A stretch of DNA of 64,000 nucleotides from DATJMJ01 sp035503915 (GCA_035503915.1 DATJSU010000029.1:62001-126000); one strand, 5' to 3'. Positions 51,707 to 60,559 are shown, counted from the stretch's first letter. Translations and numbers: made by a program. Notes: generated by a model from the sequence alone, not told the origin.

Positions 51707-52885
51707 CTACGCATTTGAGGGCACGCTCGTGCCCGGGCCTCGACGGCGCAGCACCGGGGTGGCGGCCCGGGCCGAGAGAGAAGGCAGGAAACCCCGCCCT
51801 GAAGACCCCTCAGCATTTGGGCTCGGCTGCGGGTGGCCGCCGCCGGTGCTCGGAGCCCCCTCGACGACGAAGCCGGCATCCGCGATCATTTGGAGGTCGG
51901 CCGCCCCGGGGGCACCTTCGGACGTCAGATAATCGCCCAGGAACATAGAGTTTGCGATGTGAAGCCCGAGGGGCTGCAGGCTCCGCAAGTGCATTTCCCG
52001 TCCTCCGGCGATGCGGACCTCGCTGCGCGGGAAAACGAAGCGGAACATCCCGAGCACCCGCAAGCAGTGCAGAGGCGTGAGATCTGCCCGGCCTTCAAGA
52101 GGCGTCCCCGGGAAAGGCATGAGGAAGTTCACAGGCACCGACGCCGGCTCGAGCTCCCGTAACGAGAAGGCGACGTCGACCACCTCTTGATCGGTTTCAC
52201 CCATCCCCACGATCACCCCCGAGCACGGCGAGAGCCCACCAGCAACAGCGCTGCGGACCGTGGCGACCCGGTCATCAAAGGTATGCGTAGAACAGATCTC
52301 CCCGTAGTGGGAAGCGGATGTGTTCAAGTTGTGGTTGTAGGCGTCGACGCCCGCGGACCTGAGCTCGCTTGCCTGTGCCTCCTCGAGGATCCCGAGGCAG
52401 ACACAAATTTCGAGCTCCGGATGGGCCTTTTTGATCGCAGCGACTGTTTGCGCAACGCGAGAGATGTCGCGCTCGGAAGGCCCGCGGCCGCTGGCGACAA
52501 GGCAGACGCGCCGAGCTCCCCGCTCGGCTGCCCGCGCCGCTTCAGACAAGGCCGTGGCAGGGTCGAGCCAATTGTAAGTGAGCGCGCCGGCCTGGGAACC
52601 GCGCCGCTGCGAACAGTACGAGCAGTCCTCCCCACAAAGGCCACTTTTCATGTTCACCAGGTAATTGAGCTTCACGCGGTTGCCGAAATACGCCCGCCGC
52701 ACCCGCCCGGCGGCGGCTACCAAGTCCAGGACCGCACTGTCGGGCAAGCACAGTACCGCGAGGGCATCGTCTCGAGACAGCCGGCGGCCCTCCAACACAT
52801 CGGTTGCCAATTGTCCGAGCCACTCGCTTATGGGCGCTGAGACCACGCCGGGAGCGCTCATGTCCAATAAGTTAGCCGTTGGCAC
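51707..52885 (-). CDS. bioB: Biotin synthase
   Basis: This 392-residue radical SAM enzyme inserts sulfur into dethiobiotin. The cluster motif is C84-GED-C88-SY-C91, and the [2Fe-2S] site includes VRIAGGREMHL, where the arginine corresponds to the unusual cluster ligand of BioB. It is about 45 residues longer than E. coli BioB, with a Pro/Ser-rich tail (GGGHPQPSPNAEGSS). The GTG start shares one base with the bioD stop (TAGTG). Confidence 0.95.
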   Translation of the reverse strand: MPTANLLDMSAPGVVSAPISEWLGQLATDVLEGRRLSRDDALAVLCLPDSAVLDLVAAAGRVRRAYFGNRVKLNYLVNMKSGLCGEDCSYCSQRRGSQAGALTYNWLDPATALSEAARAAERGARRVCLVASGRGPSERDISRVAQTVAAIKKAHPELEICVCLGILEEAQASELRSAGVDAYNHNLNTSASHYGEICSTHTFDDRVATVRSAVAGGLSPCSGVIVGMGETDQEVVDVAFSLRELEPASVPVNFLMPFPGTPLEGRADLTPLHCLRVLGMFRFVFPRSEVRIAGGREMHLRSLQPLGLHIANSMFLGDYLTSEGAPGAADLQMIADAGFVVEGAPSTGGGHPQPSPNAEGSSGRGFLPSLSARAATPVLRRRGPGTSVPSNA

Positions 52886-53544
52886 TACACCCGCGAGAGG
52901 ACAACCTCAGCCGCTTCCTCGGGGGCCACACAGACCCTCAGGCCTGTTCGCTGCTCGAGCCAGGCTTTGTTTGCTAAGTGGACAGGGTCTTGTGCGGCAA
53001 AGCGGTTCATGTACACGATGAGCCGCGTCCGGGAAAGGGCGCGCTGCGCCAGGTTCACATTGCTGAGGGCCCCGAGCGCCGCCCCGGTGACAAGCAAGAC
53101 GTAATCGGGCCCCATTAAATCGATGAAATCGACGCCGTCACCGTTGGCGGCTTGGGGGGAACCGACGCCGCCCGCAAGCTCGACCAACCCGATTTCGGCA
53201 CCAAGAGGCCAGGAGATCTCGGCCACGAGATCTCCTACGGTGAAGGGGCGTTCGCCCAGGTGCTCCGCAGCCATCGGCGGTGCGAGAGCGATTGGGTACC
53301 ACCGGGGAGCGGGGCAGATCTGAGTGGCAGCCTCCCCCGTCGCCGAGGACAACACTTCAGCATCTGTCGGGAAGGCGCTCGAGGGCTCGAAGGATTGCGC
53401 GGGCTTGCGGGCAGAGACACTGTGGCCCCCTCGCTGGAATATTTCCGCCAGCCGGCAAGCGAGCCACGTCTTGCCGACGTCCGTGCCGGTGCCGGTGACC
53501 ACGGCGAGGGTACGAGGCCGGTGCCCTTGCGTTGAGGCAGGCAC
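52885..53544 (-). CDS. bioD: Dethiobiotin synthetase
   Basis: This 219-residue ATP-dependent carboxylase closes the ureido ring of dethiobiotin. It begins VVTGTGTDVGKTWLACRLAEIF with the P-loop GTGTDVGKT. The GTG at 53544 starts two bases after the MFS stop; a much longer open frame continues upstream, but it is antisense-like noise over the MFS gene. It is coupled to bioB. The pimeloyl-CoA and BioF/BioA genes are not in the window. Confidence 0.93.
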   Translation of the reverse strand: MPASTQGHRPRTLAVVTGTGTDVGKTWLACRLAEIFQRGGHSVSARKPAQSFEPSSAFPTDAEVLSSATGEAATQICPAPRWYPIALAPPMAAEHLGERPFTVGDLVAEISWPLGAEIGLVELAGGVGSPQAANGDGVDFIDLMGPDYVLLVTGAALGALSNVNLAQRALSRTRLIVYMNRFAAQDPVHLANKAWLEQRTGLRVCVAPEEAAEVVLSRV

Positions 53545-53546
53545 GG

Positions 53547-54872
53547 TTAGGCAGCGGGCGCGGCGGCCGGGCGCGTCGAACTTACGCGTTCGAAGGCCAG
53601 CACACCGAACACCAGGAGGACCGCGACGACTACGAGGCAGGGGCCAAACTCCCGGAGCCCGTAGCGCTGGAAGATCACGCCGAACATGGCCGAGATCCCT
53701 GACCCGCCAAGCGAAGAGGCGCCGATCTGCCAACCGATGACATGGTGCGCGATGTCCTCGCCGACCCGGAGCGGGGTGAGAGCCATGAGGGCCGGGAAGA
53801 CGCCGGCGAGCGCACCGCCCAATACGACCAAGCCGACGAGCGCGGCGACGACCGAAGGCCGCCACCAGACGAGCGCTGTAGCCAGCAAGGCGACCACGCA
53901 GCCCCAACGCAGGACCGCCGCCGGTGGCACGGGCCGGCGGGGCGCCGCCAATGCGAACCTGACCACCATGAGCGCTCCCCAGTAGCCGAAGGTGGCAAAG
54001 CCTGTCGACGTCTCGCTCAGGTGAAGCGGCCCGCGGGCATAACTCGCTTCCCACTGGCCTGCGCCCACTTCCAAGCCGACGTACACCATGAAGACCAAGA
54101 GCCCTACTCCCACAATGGAGATCAGCTGCGGCCTGCTCTGGCCGTTTGGTTTCTTGGCTGGCACCGCTCCGGTTGGCGGGTACTTGCCGCGCCCTTCGGT
54201 GGCCCCGCTGGCCTGCGACGAAGTTGAGGAGAGCGAACCGGCTCCCGAAGAGCACTGGACGGTCTCGGGCGCCGCAAGCGAGCCAGCCTGAACAGTGGAG
54301 CCCCGGCCGGCGAACCACCAGCTGAACGCCAGGACGAGGTCCACCAGGACCAATGAGCCGTAGGAAGCACGCCACGAACCGAGCAACAGCCCCGCCGTGA
54401 TCACCAGCGGGCCAAAGCTGGTACCAACCCCGTAGCAGCCGTGGACGAAGTTCAACAGGCGCGTGCGCCCTGACATCGCGACGGAGGCATTGCCGGCACT
54501 GTCGATGAGGCCGGCGGCAAGTCCCAAGCCCAGGCCGGAGGTTACGAACGCCCAAAATGCGGGAGACAAGACGATGCCCGCAGCACCGAGCGCACCTGCC
54601 GTCGCCCCGAGGGCTATGGTCCCGCGCGCCCCCGTGCGGGCCAATAGCAAGCCGGCGATCGACGAGCTCAGCAAAGAGCCGGCCGTGGCCACGAGAAGGG
54701 CGATCCCAAGGTCGCCCACAGGGGCACCAAAGGCGTGGCGCAGCGACGGCCAAGCCGTCCCGATCATCCCGTCGGGCAAGCCGAGCGCCACGAACGCGTA
54801 CATGGCAAGCACGTCATAGGAACGCCGAGGGACAGCAACGGCACGGGGTGCCGCTCGCGAGCCACCGGTCAC
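53547..54872 (-). CDS. MFS transporter
   Basis: This 441-residue major facilitator has about twelve membrane segments (for example VLAMYAFVALGLPDGMIG and PLVITAGLLLGSWRASYG) and a Ser/Pro-rich central loop of about 60 residues between TM6 and TM7. The GTG at 54872 overlaps the ygfZ stop (GTGA). Placement next to bioD hints at import or export of a biotin-related compound, but MFS substrate prediction from sequence is not reliable. Confidence 0.83.
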   Translation of the reverse strand: MTGGSRAAPRAVAVPRRSYDVLAMYAFVALGLPDGMIGTAWPSLRHAFGAPVGDLGIALLVATAGSLLSSSIAGLLLARTGARGTIALGATAGALGAAGIVLSPAFWAFVTSGLGLGLAAGLIDSAGNASVAMSGRTRLLNFVHGCYGVGTSFGPLVITAGLLLGSWRASYGSLVLVDLVLAFSWWFAGRGSTVQAGSLAAPETVQCSSGAGSLSSTSSQASGATEGRGKYPPTGAVPAKKPNGQSRPQLISIVGVGLLVFMVYVGLEVGAGQWEASYARGPLHLSETSTGFATFGYWGALMVVRFALAAPRRPVPPAAVLRWGCVVALLATALVWWRPSVVAALVGLVVLGGALAGVFPALMALTPLRVGEDIAHHVIGWQIGASSLGGSGISAMFGVIFQRYGLREFGPCLVVVAVLLVFGVLAFERVSSTRPAAAPAA

Positions 54873-55807
54873 TGCTCGCGGAGCGGCAGGTGGTGGACCT
54901 GGGCAGTGACAGGGCCTGCCTGAGGGCTCGACGACTGCACTGTGAGGACATCGCCAACTTGCACGGCGCGAGCTGCGTACCCGAGCGCCACCCAACCGAG
55001 CGACGGCGACAGCGCGACACTCGTCAACCGGCCCACCTCACGAGCGTCATCGGGGCTCGCTGAGGCCAAGAGGGCGTCGCTTGCTCGGCATGGCCCGCTC
55101 AGCAAGAAACCGCGTAGGTGACGTGGCACGTTGCTGCCCCGGGAGTCGATGCGAGCCACCAGCTCCTGGCCGGTGTAGCAGCCCTTCGTGAAGCTCACCG
55201 CAGCTGCGACGAGGCCTGCTTCGGCTGGGATCGTCCGCTCGTCGAGCTCAAGTCCATGTTTGGGGAAGCCCGCTACGATCCTTGCAGCCTCGTAAAGCTC
55301 TTGAGCCGCCTCGATGGCACCTCCGGGAGCCGCCGGGGAAGGCCCGACAACGTCGTAACCGGTGAGGCCGCCCCAGCTGAAAGGTACCGTAACGTTGCCC
55401 ATGCTGTCCCCGACGACCCCTTGAGCTTGGGCACCGAGCAGGTCGGCCCGGCCGCGCACAGCCAGCGCCCTCCATGGCAGTGCCTCTATCTCGGCCTTGG
55501 TCCGCAAGCGGAACCGGAGCAGCCGCCCGACGACGGCGTCGGACATCTCAGAGTCTGTGTCGAGGAGGAACTCATCGTCGGCCAGGCGCGAGCAACGCAG
55601 CAGGGCGACGAGCCTGCCCTGGGGCTGGAGCAGGAGCGCCCAGGCCCACCCGCCGGGAGCGAGCTTGGCGATGTCCTGGCTGAGCTGGCCTTGCAGGTAA
55701 CGCTCGGCGTCTGGGCCGTGAACCCGGGTTACATCGCGGCCCAGCTCGCTGACGGCGAGGCCTCTCCAGAGGGCCTCGTACTCAGCTTCGCCGCCCTCTC
55801 GGCTCAA
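54869..55807 (-). CDS. ygfZ: YgfZ/GcvT-domain tetrahydrofolate-dependent Fe-S protein
   Basis: This is a 312-residue protein of the YgfZ/GcvT family (IbaG/COG0354). The signature KGCYTGQELVAR near residue 220 includes the essential Cys. The N-terminal part contains HGPDAERYLQGQLSQDI. Family role: tetrahydrofolate-dependent help in assembling or repairing Fe-S clusters, including those of radical SAM enzymes such as BioB. The TTG start overlaps the trpE stop (TTGA). Its place in front of bioD and bioB fits that role. Confidence 0.9.
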   Translation of the reverse strand: MSREGGEAEYEALWRGLAVSELGRDVTRVHGPDAERYLQGQLSQDIAKLAPGGWAWALLLQPQGRLVALLRCSRLADDEFLLDTDSEMSDAVVGRLLRFRLRTKAEIEALPWRALAVRGRADLLGAQAQGVVGDSMGNVTVPFSWGGLTGYDVVGPSPAAPGGAIEAAQELYEAARIVAGFPKHGLELDERTIPAEAGLVAAAVSFTKGCYTGQELVARIDSRGSNVPRHLRGFLLSGPCRASDALLASASPDDAREVGRLTSVALSPSLGWVALGYAARAVQVGDVLTVQSSSPQAGPVTAQVHHLPLREQ

Positions 55808-57387
55808 GGCACACCGCCGATGTCGCCGGGTTGTGCCCTGCCCTCGCTGAGCGCTCGGGCGGCGGCGATCCGGCGCGCACCAGGCACCGCAGCCAGGAGG
55901 GCAGCGGCCTTGTTGGCGCATTCGAGGTCCTCAGTTTCGGCGATGCTGTCGGCGACGATGCCTGCGCCTGCTTGGACGCTCGCGGTGCCGTCTGCAGCCA
56001 CCAACATCGTCCGGATCGCGATGGCAGTGTCGACGTTGCCTGAAAAGTCGACGTAGCCGACGACACCGGCATATGGCCCACGACGAGCAGGCTCGAGCTC
56101 GTCGATGATCTCCATCGCCCTCACCTTGGGGGCCCCCGAAACCGTCCCTGCCGGAAGGGTCGCCCTGAGGACGTCAACGGGGCCCAACCCCGGACGGAGG
56201 CGGCCTGAGACCTGCGAGGTGAGGTGCATCACGTGGCTGTAGCGCTCCAGGGTCATGAGCTCGTCCACCGACTCGGACCCGTACTCGACGACCCGGCCGA
56301 CGTCGTTGCGAGCGAGGTCGACCAACATGACGTGCTCAGCACGTTCTTTGGGGTGCTCGATCAGCTCTGCTGCCATCCTGCGGTCGTCGGTGTCGGTGCG
56401 GCCGCGTCGGCGCGTGCCGGCAATCGGCCTCGATGTGACCCTCCCGTCCCGGACGCGCACCATCGGCTCGGGCGAGGAACCGACGACCGCCAGCTCGGGG
56501 TACTGCAGCAGGTACATGTACGGGCTCGGGTTGACCTGGCGCAGCGACCTGTAGAGGTCGAGCGGCTTGGACCCGAGGTCGAGGTCGAAACGCTGGGCAA
56601 GCACGACCTGGAAGATGTCCCCGGCGAAGATGTGCTCCCGAGCTGCTTCCACGGCGGCGGCATAGAGCGCGGGGGGCGTCCGGCGCCGGAAGGTGGGCAG
56701 CTCGTCGTCACGCTGAGGCGGCGAGATCACCGGCTCATCGATCGGCTTGGCGCCTTGGGCGGCAAAAGCCTCGAGCCTTGCCGACGCCCACTCGTAGAGG
56801 TCCTCCAGGTCGTGGCGGCTTTGCCCAGGCGGGACAGGGACCGCCTCGACCAGAGTTACCCGCTGGCGCCACGAGTCGTACGCCGCCACCTGACCGACGA
56901 CCGACATGATGGCGTCGGGGAAACCGAGCTCGTCCGGCGGCGCTTGTACGAGCGACTCCACCTCGCGTACGACGTCGTAGCCGAGGTAGCCGACGAGCCC
57001 TCCGTGGAGCGGGGGCAGCCCCTCCAGCGAAGGCGACTTGTAATGTGCGAGGACGGCCTCGGTCGCCGAGAGGATCCCGCAGCCCGGAGGCAAGTCGACC
57101 GGCAGGGCCCCTTCAACCGAGACCTTGCCACCCTCGAGGCGCAGCGTCGCCGAAGGGTGCCGGCCGATAAACGACCAGCGGCCCCAGGTCCCGGCGTGCT
57201 CGACTGATTCGAGCAAGAAACCGGGCTCGTCTCCCACCAACCGTGCGAAGGCGGCCACCGGGGTGGTCAGGTCCGCGAGCAGCTCCCGCCACACAGGCAC
57301 AATGGTCCACTCGCGGGCGAGCGCAACGAAGTCGTCACGGCTCGGCCGGACAGTACGTGGGGGGGCAACAGGTCGTGGGTCAGTCAC
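55804..57387 (-). CDS. trpE: Anthranilate synthase component I
   Basis: This 527-residue chorismate-utilising enzyme has the N-terminal Trp-binding region (LLESVEHAGTWGRWSFIG, with a feedback-type LLES...) and a C-terminal catalytic domain with PSPYMYLLQ, RPIAGTRRRG, ELIEHPKERAEHVMLVDLARND and AGAGIVADS. GTG start with GGAGG eight bases upstream. It is not next to trpG or to trpCFBA 6.5 kb away; instead it follows hisI in the his-trpE-bio run. Confidence 0.96.
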   Translation of the reverse strand: MTDPRPVAPPRTVRPSRDDFVALAREWTIVPVWRELLADLTTPVAAFARLVGDEPGFLLESVEHAGTWGRWSFIGRHPSATLRLEGGKVSVEGALPVDLPPGCGILSATEAVLAHYKSPSLEGLPPLHGGLVGYLGYDVVREVESLVQAPPDELGFPDAIMSVVGQVAAYDSWRQRVTLVEAVPVPPGQSRHDLEDLYEWASARLEAFAAQGAKPIDEPVISPPQRDDELPTFRRRTPPALYAAAVEAAREHIFAGDIFQVVLAQRFDLDLGSKPLDLYRSLRQVNPSPYMYLLQYPELAVVGSSPEPMVRVRDGRVTSRPIAGTRRRGRTDTDDRRMAAELIEHPKERAEHVMLVDLARNDVGRVVEYGSESVDELMTLERYSHVMHLTSQVSGRLRPGLGPVDVLRATLPAGTVSGAPKVRAMEIIDELEPARRGPYAGVVGYVDFSGNVDTAIAIRTMLVAADGTASVQAGAGIVADSIAETEDLECANKAAALLAAVPGARRIAAARALSEGRAQPGDIGGVP

Positions 57388-57407
57388 TACTGATGCCTCC
57401 AGGGACC

Positions 57408-57473
57408 TTCGCCCGCTTGCCTGCTCAGAAAACGCTTGTTAATAGGGCTAACCGTTGCCGGCAAGCGGGCGAA
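57408..57473 (-). promoter_or_regulatory. Inverted repeat between hisI and trpE (possible mRNA hairpin)
   Basis: TTCGCCCGCTTGCC (57408-57421) and its exact complement (57460-57473) are separated by 38 bases. The right arm falls in the last codons of hisI and the left arm ends about 20 bases before the trpE GTG, next to its Shine-Dalgarno GGAGG. In RNA the two arms could form a 14-pair stem that reaches the trpE ribosome site. Whether it acts as an attenuator, mRNA processing site or nothing at all is not shown. Confidence 0.6.
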
Positions 57474-57858
57474 AGCTGCCTGTCGTGGCACTAGTCGGCG
57501 CTGCCAGCCCAAAGCTACGGAAAAAGCAGCTCCGCTCTCCGGTGTGGCACGCTCCCGTGCCCTCTTGATCAACCACGAAAAGCAGCGTGTCCCCGTCGCA
57601 GTCGTAGTAGGCGGCTCTCACCCACTGGCGGTCACCCGACGAGTCCCCCTTGCGCCAGCGCTCCTGGCGGCTCCTCGACCAGAAAACGGTCCGCCCGGAC
57701 TCCAAAGTCTCAAGGAGGACCTCCTCGTTCATCCACGCCATCATGAGCACCTGGCCGGTGCCTTGTTCCTGGACTATCGCGGGCACAAGGCCGTCTGAGT
57801 TGTACTTGACGGCGGCGAGCTGCTCGGGAGTTGCCGAAATGGGCGTGGCGACTGGCAT
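57448..57858 (-). CDS. hisI: Phosphoribosyl-AMP cyclohydrolase
   Basis: This 136-residue zinc enzyme opens the purine ring in step three of histidine synthesis. Typical motifs are QVLMMAWMNEE, TVFWSRSRQERWRKGDSSGDRQ, the Asp-rich DCDGDTLLF metal site and GACHTGERSCFFR with zinc-ligand cysteines. The C-terminus is extended by about 20 unconserved residues (APTSATTGSFRPLAG). HisE is not fused here. Confidence 0.95.
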   Translation of the reverse strand: MPVATPISATPEQLAAVKYNSDGLVPAIVQEQGTGQVLMMAWMNEEVLLETLESGRTVFWSRSRQERWRKGDSSGDRQWVRAAYYDCDGDTLLFVVDQEGTGACHTGERSCFFRSFGLAAPTSATTGSFRPLAGNG

Positions 57859-57877
57859 CGCTACATGCTACAGAGGC

Positions 57878-58189
57878 TCAACCTCCCGCCATCGCGCCAA
57901 TTACGACAAAAGGCTCTACGCCATCGGCGACATTGCGGGGGAGGGGCTCGTCCGGCCCGAGGTCCGAAAGGTCGCTCTCGTGGACAAAAAAGCGGATAAA
58001 AGCCCGCCTTCTGCCACTGGCTTGGTCCCTGATCGTACCGCGCAAACAAGGGTGTGCCTCCTCGATCGCGTCCAGCACCGCCCGCTGGGTCACCGGGCCC
58101 GGGACGACCACGGTGACCTCGGACGGGACGCTTGCCAGCACCCGGAGAGGCGCTGGCAGCCGCACCCGCACTCGCGAGGCCGCGCTCAC
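57878..58189 (-). CDS. MoaD/ThiS-family ubiquitin-like protein ending in Gly-Gly
   Basis: This 103-residue protein has the beta-grasp pattern LRVLASVPSEVTVVVPGPVTQRAVLDAIEEAHP, then TGRRRAFIRFFVHESDLSDL-type sequence, and ends AMAGG. The terminal Gly-Gly is the feature that lets MoaD and ThiS be activated as a thiocarboxylate. GTG start overlaps the stop of the BNR gene (GTGA at 58186-58189), so the two are coupled. MoaE, MoeB or thiG genes are absent nearby, so it is not a standard MoaD or ThiS. It could carry sulfur to an unknown enzyme. Confidence 0.82.
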   Translation of the reverse strand: MSAASRVRVRLPAPLRVLASVPSEVTVVVPGPVTQRAVLDAIEEAHPCLRGTIRDQASGRRRAFIRFFVHESDLSDLGPDEPLPRNVADGVEPFVVIGAMAGG

Positions 58190-59304
58190 GGCAAGGTTTG
58201 CGCCTCGACTGACAGCACCGCAGGCAAGTCCCGTGCCGCCGGGTACCAAGTGTCCCCGCCGTCTGGCGAGGCGTATACCTGGCCGCCGGTGGTACCGAAG
58301 TAAACGCCGCAAGGGTCGAGGGTGTCGACTGCCATCGCGTCGCGCAAGACGTCGACATAGCAGTGCTGCTGCGGGAGCCCCTTGGTCAAAGGCTCCCACT
58401 CGCCCCCGCCGGTCTTGGAGCGGTAAACGCGGAGCTTGCCTTCGGGTGGGTAGTGCTCAGAGTCGCTCTTTATGGGCACGACATAAATGGTCTCTGGCTC
58501 GTTGGAATTGACAGAGATCGCGAAGCCAAAGTCTGTCGGCAGATCGCCACTTATCTCATGCCATGAGCCTCCACCATCGTCAGAACGCATGACGTCCCAA
58601 TGTTTTTGCATGAACAGCACGTCAGGGTGCGACCGGTGCATTGCGATCTTGTGCACGCAGTGGCCGACTTCGGCGTCGGGGTCAGGGAGCACTCCACCCG
58701 ACAACAACCCTTTGTTGATCGGCTGCCAGCTCGTGCCGGCGTCGTCGCTGCGGAAAGCCCCGGCGGCGGAGATCGCGACGATCATCCTCGAGGGGTCGCA
58801 AGGCGACAGGAGGATGGTGTGCAGGCAGAGGCCACCGGCTCCCGGTTGCCACGTAGGCCCGGTCGGGTGCCGGCGAAGCCCAGTGAGCTCCTCCCAGCTG
58901 GCCCCGCCGTCCTGCGAACGGTAAAGCGCTGCGTCCTGGGCGCCCGCATAGACGACGTCGGGGTCGTCCGGCGAAGGCTCGATATGCCAGATCCTCGTGA
59001 ACTCCCAGGGCTTGTCGCTGCCGTCGTACCACTTGTGGGTGCCGGCGCCGCCCTCGTAGGCAAAGTCGTTGCCTATAGCCGACCAAGTCTTGCCACCATC
59101 GTCAGAACGCTGTACGACCTGGCCGAACCAGCCGCTCGTCTGCGAGGCGTACATGCGGTCGGGATCGGCTGGCGAAGCGTCCATGTGGTAAATCTCCCAA
59201 CCGGGGAAGAGAGGGCCTTCGACCTCCCATGCCCCCCGGCGACCGTCAGAGGTCAGGAGGAAACCGCCTTTCCTTGTCCCCACCATGAGCCGGACCCTGC
59301 TCAC
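58186..59304 (-). CDS. BNR/sialidase-like beta-propeller protein
   Basis: This 372-residue protein has repeated Asp-box-like segments (RSDDGGKTWSAIG, RSQDGGASWEELTG, RSDDAGTSWQPIN, RSDDGGGSWHEIS, ASPDGGDTWYPAA), which form the loops of six-bladed sialidase-type propellers. It has no signal sequence. I chose GTG 59304 because AGGAGG lies five bases upstream; an earlier GTG at 59310 would leave no spacing. It is coupled to the MoaD-like gene. Sialidase activity is not supported, since the catalytic Arg triad is not evident. Confidence 0.82.
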   Translation of the reverse strand: MSRVRLMVGTRKGGFLLTSDGRRGAWEVEGPLFPGWEIYHMDASPADPDRMYASQTSGWFGQVVQRSDDGGKTWSAIGNDFAYEGGAGTHKWYDGSDKPWEFTRIWHIEPSPDDPDVVYAGAQDAALYRSQDGGASWEELTGLRRHPTGPTWQPGAGGLCLHTILLSPCDPSRMIVAISAAGAFRSDDAGTSWQPINKGLLSGGVLPDPDAEVGHCVHKIAMHRSHPDVLFMQKHWDVMRSDDGGGSWHEISGDLPTDFGFAISVNSNEPETIYVVPIKSDSEHYPPEGKLRVYRSKTGGGEWEPLTKGLPQQHCYVDVLRDAMAVDTLDPCGVYFGTTGGQVYASPDGGDTWYPAARDLPAVLSVEAQTLP

Positions 59305-59398
59305 TTGCACCTCCTAGAACTCGGCAACGGCGCGTTCACGCCCTCCCGAGCCTACGCGAGCACGAGCAAGAAGGTTCGGTCTCCCGAACAGGCCGGGT

Positions 59399-59743
59399 TC
59401 AAAGGTAAAGGCCCGTGCTGTCCGAGACACGCTCGGCAGCGACGGCATGGATGTCGCGTTCGCGCAGGATGAGGTAGTTGTCGCCCTGCACCTCTACTTC
59501 GAAGCGGTCCTCCGGGTTGAACAGCACGTGGTCACCGGGCTTTATTGCCCGCACCTGCGGCCCCGTAGCTACCACTTCTGCCCAGCTCAGTCGCCTTGGG
59601 ATCTCGGCGGTAGCGGGGATGAGGATGCCGGACTTGGACTTGCGCTCGCCCTCGGACTTGGGCACCTGCACGAGCAACCTGTCCGTCAGCATCTGGATCG
59701 GTTGCTTCTGTGAGCCGGTTTCGTCAGAGGCCATCTCCGGCAA
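59399..59743 (-). CDS. GroES-family co-chaperonin paralogue
   Basis: This 114-residue protein has the GroES fold pattern: MLTDRLLVQVPK, the mobile loop KSGILIPATAE, then VVATGP and VKPGDHVLFN-like IKPGDHVLFNPEDRFEVEVQGDNYLILRERDI. It is a few residues longer than the main GroES (about 100) and lacks a groEL neighbour. TTG 59743 has GGGAGG nine bases upstream; the ATG at 59734 is an alternative. It lies 42 bases after hisF on the same strand. It may be a specialised GroES or a scaffold in this operon. Confidence 0.85.
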   Translation of the reverse strand: MPEMASDETGSQKQPIQMLTDRLLVQVPKSEGERKSKSGILIPATAEIPRRLSWAEVVATGPQVRAIKPGDHVLFNPEDRFEVEVQGDNYLILRERDIHAVAAERVSDSTGLYL

Positions 59744-59785
59744 GCTAGTACGCCTCCCGGTGGCGGTGCCTGCCGGGAGGCGGCC

Positions 59786-60559
59786 CTAACCCGAGCGCGC
59801 CGTGGGGCGCACAGTCACGCCGGCGGCCGCCAGGGCCTCCTTGGCCTGCGCGATGGTGACCTCGCCGAAATGGAAAATCGACGCCGCCAGCACGGCGTCG
59901 GCCTTACCGACGACGGCCCCGTCGACGAGGTCGGAAAGATTTCCTACGCCCCCACTGGCGACAACGGGGATGCTCGTGGCATCTACGACCTGGCGTGTGA
60001 GCTCGAGGTCGTAGCCGTTGCGGGTGCCGTCTCTGTCAATCGAGTTGAGCACGAGCTCTCCGGCCCCGAGCTCCTGACAGCGAACGGCCCAACCGATGGA
60101 GTCGACGCCGGTCGGCACCCGGCCACCATGCGTGTAGACCTCCCAGCCCCCCCCGGCACGGCGCTTCACGTCCATGCCGACGACGGTGCACTGGGCCCCA
60201 AAAGTGGCAGAAATCTCTGCCACCAGCTCGGGCCGGGCGACGGCAGCGGAATTGACGCTCACTTTGTCGGCGCCGAGGCGGAGGAGGCGCCTGGCATCTT
60301 CGAGGGTGCGGACGCCGCCGCCCACCGTCAGGGGTATAAAGACCTCTTCCGCAGTGCGTGCGACAACGTCGAACATCGTCTCGCGCGCCTCGGCAGAAGC
60401 TGTGATGTCGTAAAAGACAAGCTCGTCGGCGCCTTCTTCGTCGTAGCGCGCACCAAGCTCGACCGGGTCGCCGGCGTCGGCTAAGCCTGCGAAGCGCACA
60501 CCCTTGACGACCCTTCCTCCGTCCACGTCCAGGCACGGGACCACACGGACAGCCCTCAA
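59786..60559 (-). CDS. hisF: Imidazole glycerol phosphate synthase cyclase subunit
   Basis: This is a 257-residue TIM barrel. RVVPCLDVDGGRVVKGVRF carries the catalytic Asp, with TVGGGVRTLEDARRLL and VVASGGVGNLSDLVDG following. It joins with hisH to make imidazole glycerol phosphate and AICAR. The TTG start overlaps the hisA stop (TTGA). Confidence 0.97.
   Translation of the reverse strand: MRAVRVVPCLDVDGGRVVKGVRFAGLADAGDPVELGARYDEEGADELVFYDITASAEARETMFDVVARTAEEVFIPLTVGGGVRTLEDARRLLRLGADKVSVNSAAVARPELVAEISATFGAQCTVVGMDVKRRAGGGWEVYTHGGRVPTGVDSIGWAVRCQELGAGELVLNSIDRDGTRNGYDLELTRQVVDATSIPVVASGGVGNLSDLVDGAVVGKADAVLAASIFHFGEVTIAQAKEALAAAGVTVRPTARSG

Noticed and set aside
53545..54753. A long minus-strand open frame that continues upstream of bioD.
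   Set aside because: It is the antisense-phase shadow of the MFS gene in another frame; Arg/Gly-rich, with no family pattern, and bioD begins with its own start just after the MFS stop.
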